From positions 2,542,001 to 2,606,000 of the forward strand of contig OY970326.1 of assembly GCA_963717155.1 (NCBI GenBank): DNA of 64,000 nucleotides, in the 5' to 3' direction. Below the pieces are notes generated by a model. That model worked only from the letters and a program-made list of their open reading frames with translations, did no database searches and was not told where the DNA came from. The position numbers were made by a program, and so were the translations under genes. The first letter of the stretch is position 1. Each line of letters opens with the position of its first letter. Positions 36,426 to 44,535 of the stretch are shown here, piece after piece. This DNA comes from G963717155 sp963717155 (lineage in GTDB: Bacteria; Actinomycetota; Thermoleophilia; Gaiellales; JALYLC01).

Positions 36426-36812
36426 ATGTCCGATATCACCGTCAAGCGCGTCGATGAGTTCGACTCCCCCAACGGCGGAGGCTTCTGCCGGGCCCGCGCG
36501 AGCCTCGGAGTCACGGCATTCGGGATGCAGGTCGAGCACTTCCCCCCGCATTTCGAGCACTTCCCTGAGCACGACCATGCCGAGGACGGGCAGGAAGAGG
36601 TCTACACGGCCCTGTCCGGCGCCGCGACGCTCCACGCCGGCGGCGAGCAGTACGAGCTCGTGCCGGGGACGTTCGCACGGGTCGGGCCGAGCGTGCTTCG
36701 CTGGATCACGACCGCCGACGAGCCGGTGCAGCTCCTCGCGATCGGCGGAACGCCGGGCCAGGGCTACGTCGCACCGCCGTTCACGGAGCACGGGGCGCCG
36801 CTGCCCGGTTGA
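36426..36812 (+). CDS. cupin-domain protein
   Basis: A 128-residue single cupin. Metal-binding motif 1 is in FPEHDHAEDGQEEVYTAL (two His and a Glu) and motif 2 in ELVPGTFARVGPSVLRW, where the last His is replaced by Arg. Family members range from isomerases to dioxygenases and sensors; none can be picked. ATG 36426 gives MSDITVKRVDEF. It stands alone on the plus strand, 91 bp before a secreted COG4315-type protein. Confidence 0.82.
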   Translation: MSDITVKRVDEFDSPNGGGFCRARASLGVTAFGMQVEHFPPHFEHFPEHDHAEDGQEEVYTALSGAATLHAGGEQYELVPGTFARVGPSVLRWITTADEPVQLLAIGGTPGQGYVAPPFTEHGAPLPG

Positions 36813-36903
36813 GCCGCTGCTCGCATTGCGAGCGCGGAGCAATCCGCAACGCCTCCGACTGCGTACTCAAGGGACATAGGTCTTACAAGCGAAAGGAGTG
36901 ACA

Positions 36904-37428
36904 ATGCGGAGTCATTGGATCCGCTGGTCGCTGCCCGTTGTCCTTCTCGCGGTCGTCGGCGTGGGCGGTGCCATGGCAGCGATGTCAGGTTCGAACGCGG
37001 TCACGGTGAAGGGCGCGAAGACGACCAGGTATGGAGTCGTGCTTGTCAACTCCAGTGGTATGACACTCTACCGCTTCACTCCTGATAGCAAGGGTGTCAA
37101 CACCTGCACGAGCGTCCCGGCGTGCGCCAAGTTCTGGCCGAGATTGCTCGTGAAGGGCACCGCCAAGCCAAACGTCGGGTCAGGTGCGAAGACGTCGCTC
37201 GTGGGCACGATCAAGCAGCCCAAGGGCCTGACCCAGGTGACCTACGGCGGCTTCCCGCTGTACGTCTTCGCCGACGACAAGAAGCCCGGCGACGTGAACG
37301 GAGAAGGCTTCGAAGGCAAGTGGTTCGTCGTCAATGTCAAGGGCGCGCTCGTGAAGCACGCAGTGGCAGCATCGGCCACGACAGCGCCGACCACGACGAG
37401 CTCGAGCGGCGGCGGCGCGTACGGCTAG
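36904..37428 (+). CDS. secreted COG4315-type repeat protein
   Basis: A 174-residue exported protein with an N-terminal signal/anchor (SLPVVLLAVVGVGGAMA). The mature part has two copies of the secreted-repeat module: LVNSSGMTLYRFTPD...CAKFWPRLL and TYGGFPLYVFADDKKPGDVNG...WFVVNVKG. Two Cys in TCTSVPACAKFW probably form a disulfide. A Thr/Ser/Gly-rich tail follows. Such proteins are common lipoprotein-like secreted proteins of unknown function. AAAGGAG lies five bases before the ATG. Confidence 0.85.
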   Translation: MRSHWIRWSLPVVLLAVVGVGGAMAAMSGSNAVTVKGAKTTRYGVVLVNSSGMTLYRFTPDSKGVNTCTSVPACAKFWPRLLVKGTAKPNVGSGAKTSLVGTIKQPKGLTQVTYGGFPLYVFADDKKPGDVNGEGFEGKWFVVNVKGALVKHAVAASATTAPTTTSSSGGGAYG

Positions 37429-37444
37429 CGCAAGATGTGTCATC

Positions 37445-37482
37445 GCCGGTGGCGGCCGCGATCCTCTGCGGCCGCCGCCGGC
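37445..37482 (+). terminator. hairpin terminator
   Basis: A 15-bp stem with one G-T wobble (37445-37459 with 37468-37482) and an eight-base loop, 17 bp after the COG4315-type gene. Confidence 0.6.
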
Positions 37483-37516
37483 AAGCGTTCCGGCGGCGAG
37501 CGTGTAGGTTCCTGCC

Positions 37517-38161
37517 ATGCTGCTCGCGCACGACCTGGTCGCGCGCTGGCTCGTCGTCGCAGCTGGCGCCGCGATGGTGCTCGGCGAGGTCGCCGCGAGC
37601 TATCTCGGCCACACCCGCGATGCGAGTCGTCTGCCCGGCAACCCGGTGGAGCTGCTACGACAGGCGCGCCTGCGAGACGGCGCAGTGGTGCAGGACCGCT
37701 GGACGAGATGGATCCTCGGCGTCGCGGTGTACCTCGGTCTCGTGGGAGCGCTCCAGATCACGAGGTCGATGCCGGCGCTCCGCGTCTACGCGAACAGCTG
37801 GTGGACGCTCGGACTGGGGATCGCCATGATCCTCGCCGGGGCCGCCCTTCGCGACTGGGCAATCGTAAGCCTGGGCCGCTACTTCCGCCGCGAGGTGACG
37901 ATCGAGCCAGGGCAGCGGATCATCCGTCGCGGTCCGTATCGCGTGCTGCGTCACCCCTCCTACGCCGGTTTGTTGCTGAGCCTCGTGGGCCTCGGGCTCG
38001 CCTTCGGGAGCTGGGTCGGTGCCGCCGTCGTCCTGCTCACCGTCCTCGTCGGGATGCTCCCGCGCATCCATGTCGAGGAGCGCGCGCTCGCGCGAACGTT
38101 CGGTGCCGAGTACACGGACTACGCAGCCGCGACGTGGCGCCTGGTTCCCTACGTCTGGTAA
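37517..38161 (+). CDS. isoprenylcysteine carboxyl methyltransferase-family membrane protein
   Basis: A 214-residue integral-membrane methyltransferase-like protein with about five helices. The C-terminal signature RGPYRVLRHPSYAG, followed by helices and VEERALARTFGAEYTDYAAAT, is the SAM-binding core of the ICMT/NnrU-like family. Bacterial members methylate small lipophilic molecules or are of unknown role. ATG 37517 stands near the membrane-helix start. It reads toward the convergent VOC gene. Confidence 0.85.
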   Translation: MLLAHDLVARWLVVAAGAAMVLGEVAASYLGHTRDASRLPGNPVELLRQARLRDGAVVQDRWTRWILGVAVYLGLVGALQITRSMPALRVYANSWWTLGLGIAMILAGAALRDWAIVSLGRYFRREVTIEPGQRIIRRGPYRVLRHPSYAGLLLSLVGLGLAFGSWVGAAVVLLTVLVGMLPRIHVEERALARTFGAEYTDYAAATWRLVPYVW

Positions 38162-38218
38162 TCCGGGCGGCTGGGCAGCCGGGGTCGGCGGTAGTGCTCG
38201 TCTGCTACCGAGGCCGCG

Positions 38219-38650
38219 TCAGTCCGGGGTGACCGAGACTCCGCCCCACTCCTCCGGGGCGACGTCGGCGAGCGTCTCGGAGAACGTCCAGTGGTGGCCT
38301 GCGAAGTCCTCGGCGCTGTACTGGCGCTCGCCGTACACATGGTCGGTGGGCTCCATGAGGATGCGCGCTCCCTGCCGACGCGCGCGCTCGCAGTGGGCGT
38401 GCGCGTCGTCGACACGCACGAGCACCGAGTGCGTGATCTCGCCCGGACGTGGCGGTCGTCGCTCGCCATGCACGTCTCCCACGATGACCGCCCCCTCGCC
38501 GAAGCTGAGCTGGGCACGGTGGTTCTCGCCGATCTGCACCCGCTCGACGAACCCGAAGGCCACGCGCAACCAGTCGACCGCCTCGCGCACGTCCGGATAG
38601 ACCAGGACGGGGATCACCGTCGCACTCGGGATGGAACGATTCGTCTTCAC
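38219..38650 (-). CDS. VOC-superfamily (glyoxalase/PhnB-like) protein
   Basis: A 143-residue protein with two beta-alpha-beta-beta-beta modules. Typical segments are VIPVLVYPDVREAVDWL, AFGFVERVQIG, AHCERARRQGARILMEP and the PhnB/bleomycin-like VYGERQYSAEDFAGHHWTF. The residues usually binding metal are partly present. The role could be small-molecule resistance or isomerisation. GTG start at 38650, 45 bp from the TetR operator in the divergent promoter region. Confidence 0.85.
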   Translation of the reverse strand: MKTNRSIPSATVIPVLVYPDVREAVDWLRVAFGFVERVQIGENHRAQLSFGEGAVIVGDVHGERRPPRPGEITHSVLVRVDDAHAHCERARRQGARILMEPTDHVYGERQYSAEDFAGHHWTFSETLADVAPEEWGGVSVTPD

Positions 38651-38695
38651 CTGGGCCAGTCCAACGTACCAGACGGAGAACGCCGGAGGCAGAAG

Positions 38696-38711
38696 CGGAG
38701 ATCAATCTCCG
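38696..38711. promoter_or_regulatory. TetR-type operator (CGGAGAT-CA-ATCTCCG)
   Basis: A perfect inverted repeat with 7-bp arms and a 2-bp spacer, 20 bp upstream of the TetR gene's ATG, overlapping its expected promoter. It lies between the divergent VOC gene and the TetR-exporter operon, so the regulator likely controls itself and the exporter. Confidence 0.75.
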
Positions 38712-38731
38712 TTTACTGCTATGGTCGCGCC

Positions 38732-39400
38732 ATGCCAGGTAGCCAGACGACAGGTCCGCGACCGCTTCGCCGCGACGCCCGCGCGAACCGCGATCGAATC
38801 CTCGCTGCCGCGAGCGAGCTGTTCTCGGCCCACGGCATCGAGGTGCCGCTCGACGAGATCGCCCGCCGCGCAGGGGTCGGAACCGGCACGTTCTATCGCC
38901 ACTTCGCGAGCCGCGACGAGCTCCTCGATGCGCTGTTCGACGAGCGCGTCCGGCGCTTCGACGAGAGAACGGCCGCCGCCTGCGATGCCGAGGACGCCTG
39001 GGACGGGCTCGTCGGCCTGCTCGCGACCGGCTTCGCCCTGCAGGCGACGGACCGCGGTCTCAAGGACATCCTCCTGGCCCGCGCGCGTGGCACGGGCCGG
39101 CTCTCGCAGCCGTCGGCCGAGACGCGCCGTGCGCTCACGGCCCTGATCGAGCGCGCACAGCGAGAGGGAGCGCTCCGGCCGGACGTGACACTCGCGGACC
39201 TGCCGCTGCTGAGCGCAGCGATCCTGGGCGTCATGGATCTCACCAGCACGATGGCGCCGGACGCGTGGCGGCGCATCCTGCAGATCATCCTCGACGGGCT
39301 GCGGACGGCACGCTCGGTGCCGACCCCGCTGCCGCACCCCCCTCTCGACATCGACGACGCGCACGCCGCCCTGGTCGAGCGGCATACGAGGAAGGGCTGA
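38732..39400 (+). CDS. TetR-family transcriptional regulator
   Basis: A 222-residue TetR repressor. Residues about 15-65 are the DNA-binding domain (RDRILAAASELFSAHGIEV, then IARRAGVGTGTFYRHFASRD). The C-terminal helical domain should bind the exporter's substrate. ATG 38732 follows the 16-bp palindrome at 38696-38711. The exporter gene begins four bases after its stop, so the two form an operon. A local regulator of drug efflux is the natural reading. Confidence 0.93.
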   Translation: MPGSQTTGPRPLRRDARANRDRILAAASELFSAHGIEVPLDEIARRAGVGTGTFYRHFASRDELLDALFDERVRRFDERTAAACDAEDAWDGLVGLLATGFALQATDRGLKDILLARARGTGRLSQPSAETRRALTALIERAQREGALRPDVTLADLPLLSAAILGVMDLTSTMAPDAWRRILQIILDGLRTARSVPTPLPHPPLDIDDAHAALVERHTRKG

Positions 39401-39404
39401 TTCC

Positions 39405-41384
39405 GTGAGCGAGCCTGCCGTGGAGACCGATGCCCCGCGCGTCCGGCTGATCTTCAGCGCGTTGCTGCTGGTGCTGCTCCTGGCATCGCTCGACCAGACC
39501 ATCGTCTCGACCGCGTTGCCGACGATCGTGGGCGACCTGGGAGGCGTCTCGAAGCTGTCGTGGGTGGTGACCGCCTACCTGCTCGCCTCGACGATCTCCG
39601 GACCGCTGTACGGAAAGCTCGGGGACCTGTACGGCCGCAAGCGGGTCTTGCAGACGGCGATCGTCATCTTCCTGATCGGCTCCGCGCTGTGCGGCCTCGC
39701 GCAGAACATGACCGAGCTGATCGCCTTCCGCGCCCTCCAGGGCCTTGGCGGCGGTGGCTTGATGGTCGTCACGCTGGCGGTCGTCGGGGACATCATCCCG
39801 CCGCGCGAGCGTGGGCGCTACCAGGGCTACTTCGGAGCTGTCTTCGGCGTCTCGACCGTCGTCGGGCCGCTGCTCGGCGGCTTCTTCGTCGACAGCCTGT
39901 CGTGGCGCTGGATCTTCTTCGTCAACGTCCCGATCGGGTTGCTCGCGCTCGGGATCATCGCCACCGCGTTCCACGCCCGCAGCGACCAGGTAAAGCACAA
40001 GATCGACTATCTCGGCGCCATCACGCTTGCCGGCGGCCTCGCATCGATCGTGCTGTACACGAGCCTCGGGGGCACGACCTACGCGTGGGGCGCACCCGGA
40101 ATGGTCGCGCTCGCGGTCGCGGGAGTCGTGCTCATCGTCGCGTTTCTCCTCTTCGAACGACGCGCAGCCGAGCCGATCCTGCCGCTCGCGCTCTTCTCGA
40201 ACCGCATCTTCAGCGTGACGAGCGCGATCGGCTTCGTGATCGGGTTCGCGTTGTTCGGCGCCGTCACCTACCTCCCGCTGTTCCTCCAGAACGTCCGCGG
40301 GCTGAGTCCGACCGTCTCGGGGCTCCTCATGACCCCCTTGATGGCGGGCGTCCTGATCACGTCGATCGTGAGCGGACAGCTGATCAGTCGCTACGGTCGC
40401 TACAAGCCCTTCCCGATCGTGGGCACGCTGCTGGTCTCGATCGGGATGCTGCTGCTTGCGCAACTCGAGGTGAACACCCCCAGCCTGCAGTCCGGGCTGT
40501 ACATGCTCGTGCTCGGCCTCGGGCTCGGCATGGTCATGCAGGTGCTCGTGCTCGCCGCCCAGAACGCGGTCCCCTACGAGTACCTCGGCGTCGCGACCTC
40601 GGGCTCCACGTTGTTCCGGTCGATCGGAGGCTCGATCGGCGTGTCGATCTTCGGCGCGATCTTCGCCAACCAGCTCGCCGCCAATCTCGCGGCCAAGCTC
40701 CCCGCAGGCGCAACGATTCCGAAGGGCTCGAACCCGGAGGTCATCAAGCACCTCCCGCCAGCCGTGCATGAGGCATACCAGGTCGCGGTGACCGAGGCCC
40801 TGCATCCGATCTTCTACCTCGGCGCCGCGATCGCGCTCGTCGCGTTCGCGCTCACCTGGCTGCTCCGCGAGATCCCGCTACGCGCGACCGCTCGGGTCCC
40901 GGATACGCGGCGCGGTCTCGGAGCGGCATCCGAGGACGACTCGCTCGCCGAGGTGCAGCGGGCACTCGCCACGCTGGCGCACCGCGACAACCGCTGGGCG
41001 CTGTACGAACGGCTCGCCAAGCGAGCCGGCATCGACCTCGCCCCGCCGTCGCTCTGGCTCTTCTGCCGGCTCGCGACACGAACGCCGATCCGCACGGATG
41101 ATCTCGCCAGGGATCTGACCGTCGACGGCGGGCGGCTCTCGCCGCTCCTCGTCACGCTCGAGCAGGATGACCTGGTCGCGGAGGGCGGTGACGGCTCGCT
41201 CCACCTCACCGCGCTCGGAGACTCGCAGTGGGCGCGGTTGGTGGCCGCCCGCCGCGAAGGCCTCGACGAGTATCTGGCGGGCTACGACCCGGATGAGCAT
41301 CCCGACCTGCGACGGATGCTCGACGATCTCGCGCGCGATGTCGTGACCGTGATACCGGCCGAACCCAGCCTGCAGCGAGCCTGA
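39405..41384 (+). CDS. DHA2-type (14-TM) MFS exporter fused to a winged-helix domain
   Basis: A 659-residue protein. Residues about 15-500 are an EmrB/QacA-like transporter: LLLASLDQTIVSTALPTIVG (helix 1), GKLGDLYGRKRVLQ (motif A), RALQGLGGGGLM (motif B) and GPLLGGFFVDSLSWRWIFFVN (motif C) support drug/H+ antiport. Residues about 525-655 add a cytoplasmic domain with LARDLTVDGGRLSPLLVTLEQDDLV, a MarR-like winged helix. The fusion is unusual and may let the transporter sense ligand or DNA. GTG start 39405, in operon with the TetR gene. Confidence 0.9.
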   Translation: MSEPAVETDAPRVRLIFSALLLVLLLASLDQTIVSTALPTIVGDLGGVSKLSWVVTAYLLASTISGPLYGKLGDLYGRKRVLQTAIVIFLIGSALCGLAQNMTELIAFRALQGLGGGGLMVVTLAVVGDIIPPRERGRYQGYFGAVFGVSTVVGPLLGGFFVDSLSWRWIFFVNVPIGLLALGIIATAFHARSDQVKHKIDYLGAITLAGGLASIVLYTSLGGTTYAWGAPGMVALAVAGVVLIVAFLLFERRAAEPILPLALFSNRIFSVTSAIGFVIGFALFGAVTYLPLFLQNVRGLSPTVSGLLMTPLMAGVLITSIVSGQLISRYGRYKPFPIVGTLLVSIGMLLLAQLEVNTPSLQSGLYMLVLGLGLGMVMQVLVLAAQNAVPYEYLGVATSGSTLFRSIGGSIGVSIFGAIFANQLAANLAAKLPAGATIPKGSNPEVIKHLPPAVHEAYQVAVTEALHPIFYLGAAIALVAFALTWLLREIPLRATARVPDTRRGLGAASEDDSLAEVQRALATLAHRDNRWALYERLAKRAGIDLAPPSLWLFCRLATRTPIRTDDLARDLTVDGGRLSPLLVTLEQDDLVAEGGDGSLHLTALGDSQWARLVAARREGLDEYLAGYDPDEHPDLRRMLDDLARDVVTVIPAEPSLQRA

Positions 41385-41392
41385 GGGCACCG

Positions 41393-41427
41393 CCCTCGCC
41401 CGTCCGGCGATCCCGGACGGGCGAGGG
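41393..41427 (+). terminator. strong hairpin terminator
   Basis: A perfect 15-bp stem (41393-41407 with 41413-41427), CGATC loop, 9 bp after the exporter's stop. Confidence 0.75.
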
Positions 41428-41455
41428 TGGGCACCCCCCGTTGCGCGCGCGTCGG

Positions 41456-42790
41456 CTAGGGGCCGACAGGCGTCGTGACGCCGAAGAACCTGTTGTTCGT
41501 GGCGGCGCCGGCAGCGGTCACCGTCGGATTCAGCCAGATGCCGATCTCGTTGCCCAGGATCGTGTTGCCCGCGATCGTGACGCTGGTCGGCGTGACCAGC
41601 GACCACACGAGAATGCCGGTCGTCTGGGTGTCGGCCTGGAACTGCACCGGCGCCGCACCGAGACCGGTCGCCGGCGAGAGCGGCGAGTCGCCGGTCAGGT
41701 TGTTGACGCCGATGATGTTACTCAGGATCTGAGTGCCACCGACGAACGCACCCGGCGCGTGGCTGTGCAGCGTGACACCCGACAGGCCGTTGCCCTCGAT
41801 CAGGTTGTGGGAGACGACGTTGTTATAGGAGCCTGTTCCGGGGAAGGGCGCGGCGATCACGACACCGGCGCCGAAGCCCTTCAGGCCATTGTTGATGATC
41901 GAGTTGTGACTGACGGTGTTGTTGTAGACGCCCGCCAGCGACGCCGCAGGCGCGAGCGTCGTCGGGTCGACGGCGAGGCCGTTGTGCGAAGGCAGCGTGA
42001 TGCCACAGTCGGCCGCGTTGTTCGTCACGAGGTTGTGGTCGATCGAGTTCCCGTACGTCGGTCCGAACTCGTCCGTCAGCAGGATGCCGCCCGAGTTGCC
42101 CGTCACGTAGTTCTTCGACACGGTCGAGTTCGCGACGCTCATCAGATGGATGCCCTCGCCGCAGTCTCCGGGCACGTCGCCATCACCCTGGCACTCGGCA
42201 TACGCCGAGGTGGCCGTGCCCTGGTCGTTGCCCTGCACGATGTTCTTCGTGATCGTGACATCGCTGATCGGCACACCGGTCGTGCTGCCGGCGGGCGCGC
42301 CGGCCGGGACCATCGACGGGGTGTTCGTGCCGACGGCAAGGATGCCCTCACCGGTCGCGCCCCGCACGGTGAAGCCCTGGACCGTCACGTGGGACGACGA
42401 GATCACGACGCCGTTGTCCTTCCCGGCGGCGTTGATGAATGCGTTCTGACCCTGCAGCGTCAGCGGCTGCGCGATCGCCACATCCTCGGCGTAGGTGCCC
42501 GCACACACGACGACGGTGCCGTACGGCGGGGCCGCGGCCACCGCCGACTGGATCGTCGAGTACGAGGCCTGCGCGCAGGACGCGCCCGAGTTCGACGACG
42601 CACCCGTCGGCGAGACGAAGAGCGTCGAGCCGTGATGCTTCCGATGGTCGTTACCGTGGCCGTGCTTGTAGCCGGGATTGCCGTGATGGGCCGGCGCCGC
42701 AACCGCGGTCGCCGCGAACGATCCGCCGACCAGGGCGATGGACGCCGAAGCGAGCGCTCCGATCGTACGGGGCCTGAGCATTCTGATCAC
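41456..42790 (-). CDS. secreted right-handed parallel beta-helix protein
   Basis: A 444-residue exported protein. The signal peptide (TIGALASASIALVGGSFAATAVAA) precedes a His-rich linker (HHGNPGYKHGHGNDHRKHHG). From about residue 60 the sequence is a pectate-lyase-like coil: QSAVAAAPPYGTVVVCAGTY, then many NxVxxN-type rungs (SKNYVTGNSGGI, SVSHNLIEGN-like). Such proteins bind or cleave polysaccharides. The start is GTG 42790, with GAGGAGG four bases upstream; ATG 42781 is possible. Monocistronic. Confidence 0.85.
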   Translation of the reverse strand: MIRMLRPRTIGALASASIALVGGSFAATAVAAPAHHGNPGYKHGHGNDHRKHHGSTLFVSPTGASSNSGASCAQASYSTIQSAVAAAPPYGTVVVCAGTYAEDVAIAQPLTLQGQNAFINAAGKDNGVVISSSHVTVQGFTVRGATGEGILAVGTNTPSMVPAGAPAGSTTGVPISDVTITKNIVQGNDQGTATSAYAECQGDGDVPGDCGEGIHLMSVANSTVSKNYVTGNSGGILLTDEFGPTYGNSIDHNLVTNNAADCGITLPSHNGLAVDPTTLAPAASLAGVYNNTVSHNSIINNGLKGFGAGVVIAAPFPGTGSYNNVVSHNLIEGNGLSGVTLHSHAPGAFVGGTQILSNIIGVNNLTGDSPLSPATGLGAAPVQFQADTQTTGILVWSLVTPTSVTIAGNTILGNEIGIWLNPTVTAAGAATNNRFFGVTTPVGP

Positions 42791-42848
42791 TGGTCCTCCT
42801 CGTCGAAAACCGCACCGCCACCCGTCGTCAACGCGGGCCGGCACTATC

Positions 42849-42888
42849 AGAAGCGGCGCACGCTACCAGTGCGCACGCGGCCGCTTCT
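42849..42888 (-). terminator. two-step hairpin after DUF1272 gene
   Basis: AGAAGCGGC and GCCGCTTCT arms (42849-42857, 42880-42888) enclose a second GCGCAC/GTGCGC hairpin. It lies downstream of the leftward arfB-DUF1272 unit and upstream of the beta-helix gene. Confidence 0.5.
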
Positions 42889-42984
42889 GCCCGGATCCCC
42901 TCGAATGAATCCGACCCGAGCGCAGATGTGACGCGTATCACACGAGGACAGGACACAGATCCTGTCGCTGACACATGAGCAGCG

Positions 42985-43227
42985 TCAGACGCAGGCCGCG
43001 TGTGGTTTGGTGATCCGCTCCGTCGAAGGGGGGTAGGTCGCGAGCTTGCCCGGCGGCCTGATCGGGCGCGGCACGAACCCGCCACCGCAGTTCGGGCATA
43101 CGCCGGCAAGCCGCTCCTCGACGCACTCCGCGCAGAACGTGCACTCGAAGCTGCAGATGCGCGCGAGGTCGCTCTCGGGCGGGAGGTCGCGGTCGCAGCA
43201 CTCGCAGTTGGGGCGAAGCTGAAGCAT
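42985..43227 (-). CDS. DUF1272 zinc-finger-like protein
   Basis: An 80-residue protein with the DUF1272 signature: LRPNCECCDRDLPPESDLAR, then CSFECTFCAECVEERL and CPNCGGGFVPRPIRPP. Eight or more conserved Cys form two zinc-binding sites. The family is of unknown function. ATG 43227 matches the family N-terminus (MLQLRPNCEC). It lies 76 bp downstream of arfB on the same strand. Confidence 0.9.
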   Translation of the reverse strand: MLQLRPNCECCDRDLPPESDLARICSFECTFCAECVEERLAGVCPNCGGGFVPRPIRPPGKLATYPPSTERITKPHAACV

Positions 43228-43303
43228 GGCTGAATCGTGCCCGCTCGAGCCGGAACGCGCTCCAGTGGGTGGCCCTTCCGCAACGACGCCGCGTGGAGCG
43301 TCG

Positions 43304-43747
43304 TCAGTCGTCGGATCCGGGCGACCAGCGCCGCTCGGCCGTGCGCCGCTGGTCGCGCTCCCGGGCGACGCGGGCGCGCTCGCGCGCTCCGCGGGAAGCC
43401 CTGGTCGGCCGGCGGTCGGCCTCGACCTCGATCGCCTCGTCGACAAGCTCGACGAGGCGCTCCTCCGCCGCCCTCCGGTTGCGCAGCTGTGAGCGATGGG
43501 CCGACGCCTCGACCCGCAGGTCGCCGCTGTTGCTGATCCGGTTCGCGAGCCGTTCGGCCAGCCGGCCGCGCTGCGTGTCGTCCAGCGGAAGATCCTCGAG
43601 CGCGATGCGCAGCTCGACGGCCGTGTTCGAGCGGTTCACGTGCTGCCCACCTGGACCCGATGCCGTGACCGCGCTCATGCGGATCGCCCGTCGCGGGATC
43701 ACCGCGCCGTTCCGGAGTCGCAGGACGGGTTCGAGCTCGTCGCTCAT
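43304..43747 (-). CDS. arfB: ArfB-type ribosome-rescue peptidyl-tRNA hydrolase
   Basis: A 147-residue class I release-factor-like protein (YaeJ/ICT1 family). The catalytic GGQ lies in ASGPGGQHVNRSNTAVEL, and the basic C-terminal tail (RRPTRASRGARERARVAR) is the part that enters the empty mRNA channel. It releases nascent chains on ribosomes stalled at mRNA ends. No stop-codon-recognition domain is present, as expected. ATG 43747. Divergent from the small plus-strand gene at 43799. Confidence 0.92.
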   Translation of the reverse strand: MSDELEPVLRLRNGAVIPRRAIRMSAVTASGPGGQHVNRSNTAVELRIALEDLPLDDTQRGRLAERLANRISNSGDLRVEASAHRSQLRNRRAAEERLVELVDEAIEVEADRRPTRASRGARERARVARERDQRRTAERRWSPGSDD

Positions 43748-43798
43748 CGGGCCTCGAGACTAGCTCGACGGCTCGACCCGCCTGTGTAGAGTCGACCG

Positions 43799-44032
43799 GT
43801 GACGTTCGTGGCGCAGTGCACCGGCGGCCCGCTCGACGGCGAGCTCTGCGCGATCCCCGGCAGTCCCGCCCGCGTGCTCTTCCTGCACCGATCCATCGGA
43901 CCGGACGGGGTCGTGTATGTCCCCGGGCACCGGGAGGCGCCGCCGCCCCTGCGTGCTGCAGGGGTATATCGGCGCACATCCGATCCACCCGTCGACGGCC
44001 GCTACGGGTATCGCTTCGACGCCGACGGCTGA
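43799..44032 (+). CDS. small GGPLDG protein, unknown function
   Basis: A 77-residue protein starting with GTG 43799. It reads TFVAQCTGGPLDGELCAIP, ends YGYRFDADG and has a Gly-Pro-Leu-Asp-Gly motif found in small actinobacterial and phage proteins of unknown function. Codon use fits a real gene and the frame has no competition. No enzyme motif is visible. Confidence 0.55.
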   Translation: MTFVAQCTGGPLDGELCAIPGSPARVLFLHRSIGPDGVVYVPGHREAPPPLRAAGVYRRTSDPPVDGRYGYRFDADG

Positions 44033-44139
44033 TTCATCCGTTCGGACGATTGTGCTGTCACCCGAATGGTGGTCTTGTGCAGTCGATGGCCTGCGCACCC
44101 ACCGACCGGTTCGCGCCTAGCATCGAAGGCGTTGCCGTG

Positions 44140-44529
44140 ATGGAGCAATACCTCCATCTGGTCATGCACGGCTTCACGGAGTGCGCCGAGCACGAGCACT
44201 CGGGGCCGAGCCACGGCGAGAAGGGCCCGGAGCTGGACGACTGGCTCGAACACGTCGCCGAGCCGTGGTTCGCTGCGATCGAGATGCTCGCCGCCGAGGA
44301 CGGACTGGGCGTCAAGACCTACCAGGGTTTCGACGCCTACCTCTCGGGCTCGACCCCGTGCGCGCAGCTGCTCGACAGGAACGGCGACGTGGTGCAACTC
44401 TCGACGCGCGACCTCGACCCAGACGGCACGCTCATCGCCGCCTGCGGAGGCGCGCTGCTCTCTGCCCGTGCGCGCCGAGGCCTGGAGACCCGGGGACCGT
44501 TCCGGCCGCGCCGCAGCCTCTCGCGCTAG
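44140..44529 (+). CDS. hypothetical protein, 129 residues
   Basis: An acidic cytoplasmic protein starting MEQYLHLVMHGFTECAEHEH. It contains several His and Cys in its first 20 residues and conserved-looking YLSGSTPCAQLLD and DGDVVQLST-like strands. GTG 44137 is an alternative start. I do not recognise a family. It stops 7 bp from the convergent cyclase gene. Confidence 0.55.
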   Translation: MEQYLHLVMHGFTECAEHEHSGPSHGEKGPELDDWLEHVAEPWFAAIEMLAAEDGLGVKTYQGFDAYLSGSTPCAQLLDRNGDVVQLSTRDLDPDGTLIAACGGALLSARARRGLETRGPFRPRRSLSR

Positions 44530-44535
44530 TCCCGC

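Noticed and set aside
36000..36842. 280-codon minus frame over the cupin gene
   Set aside because: Antisense to the cupin and without domain or ribosome site.
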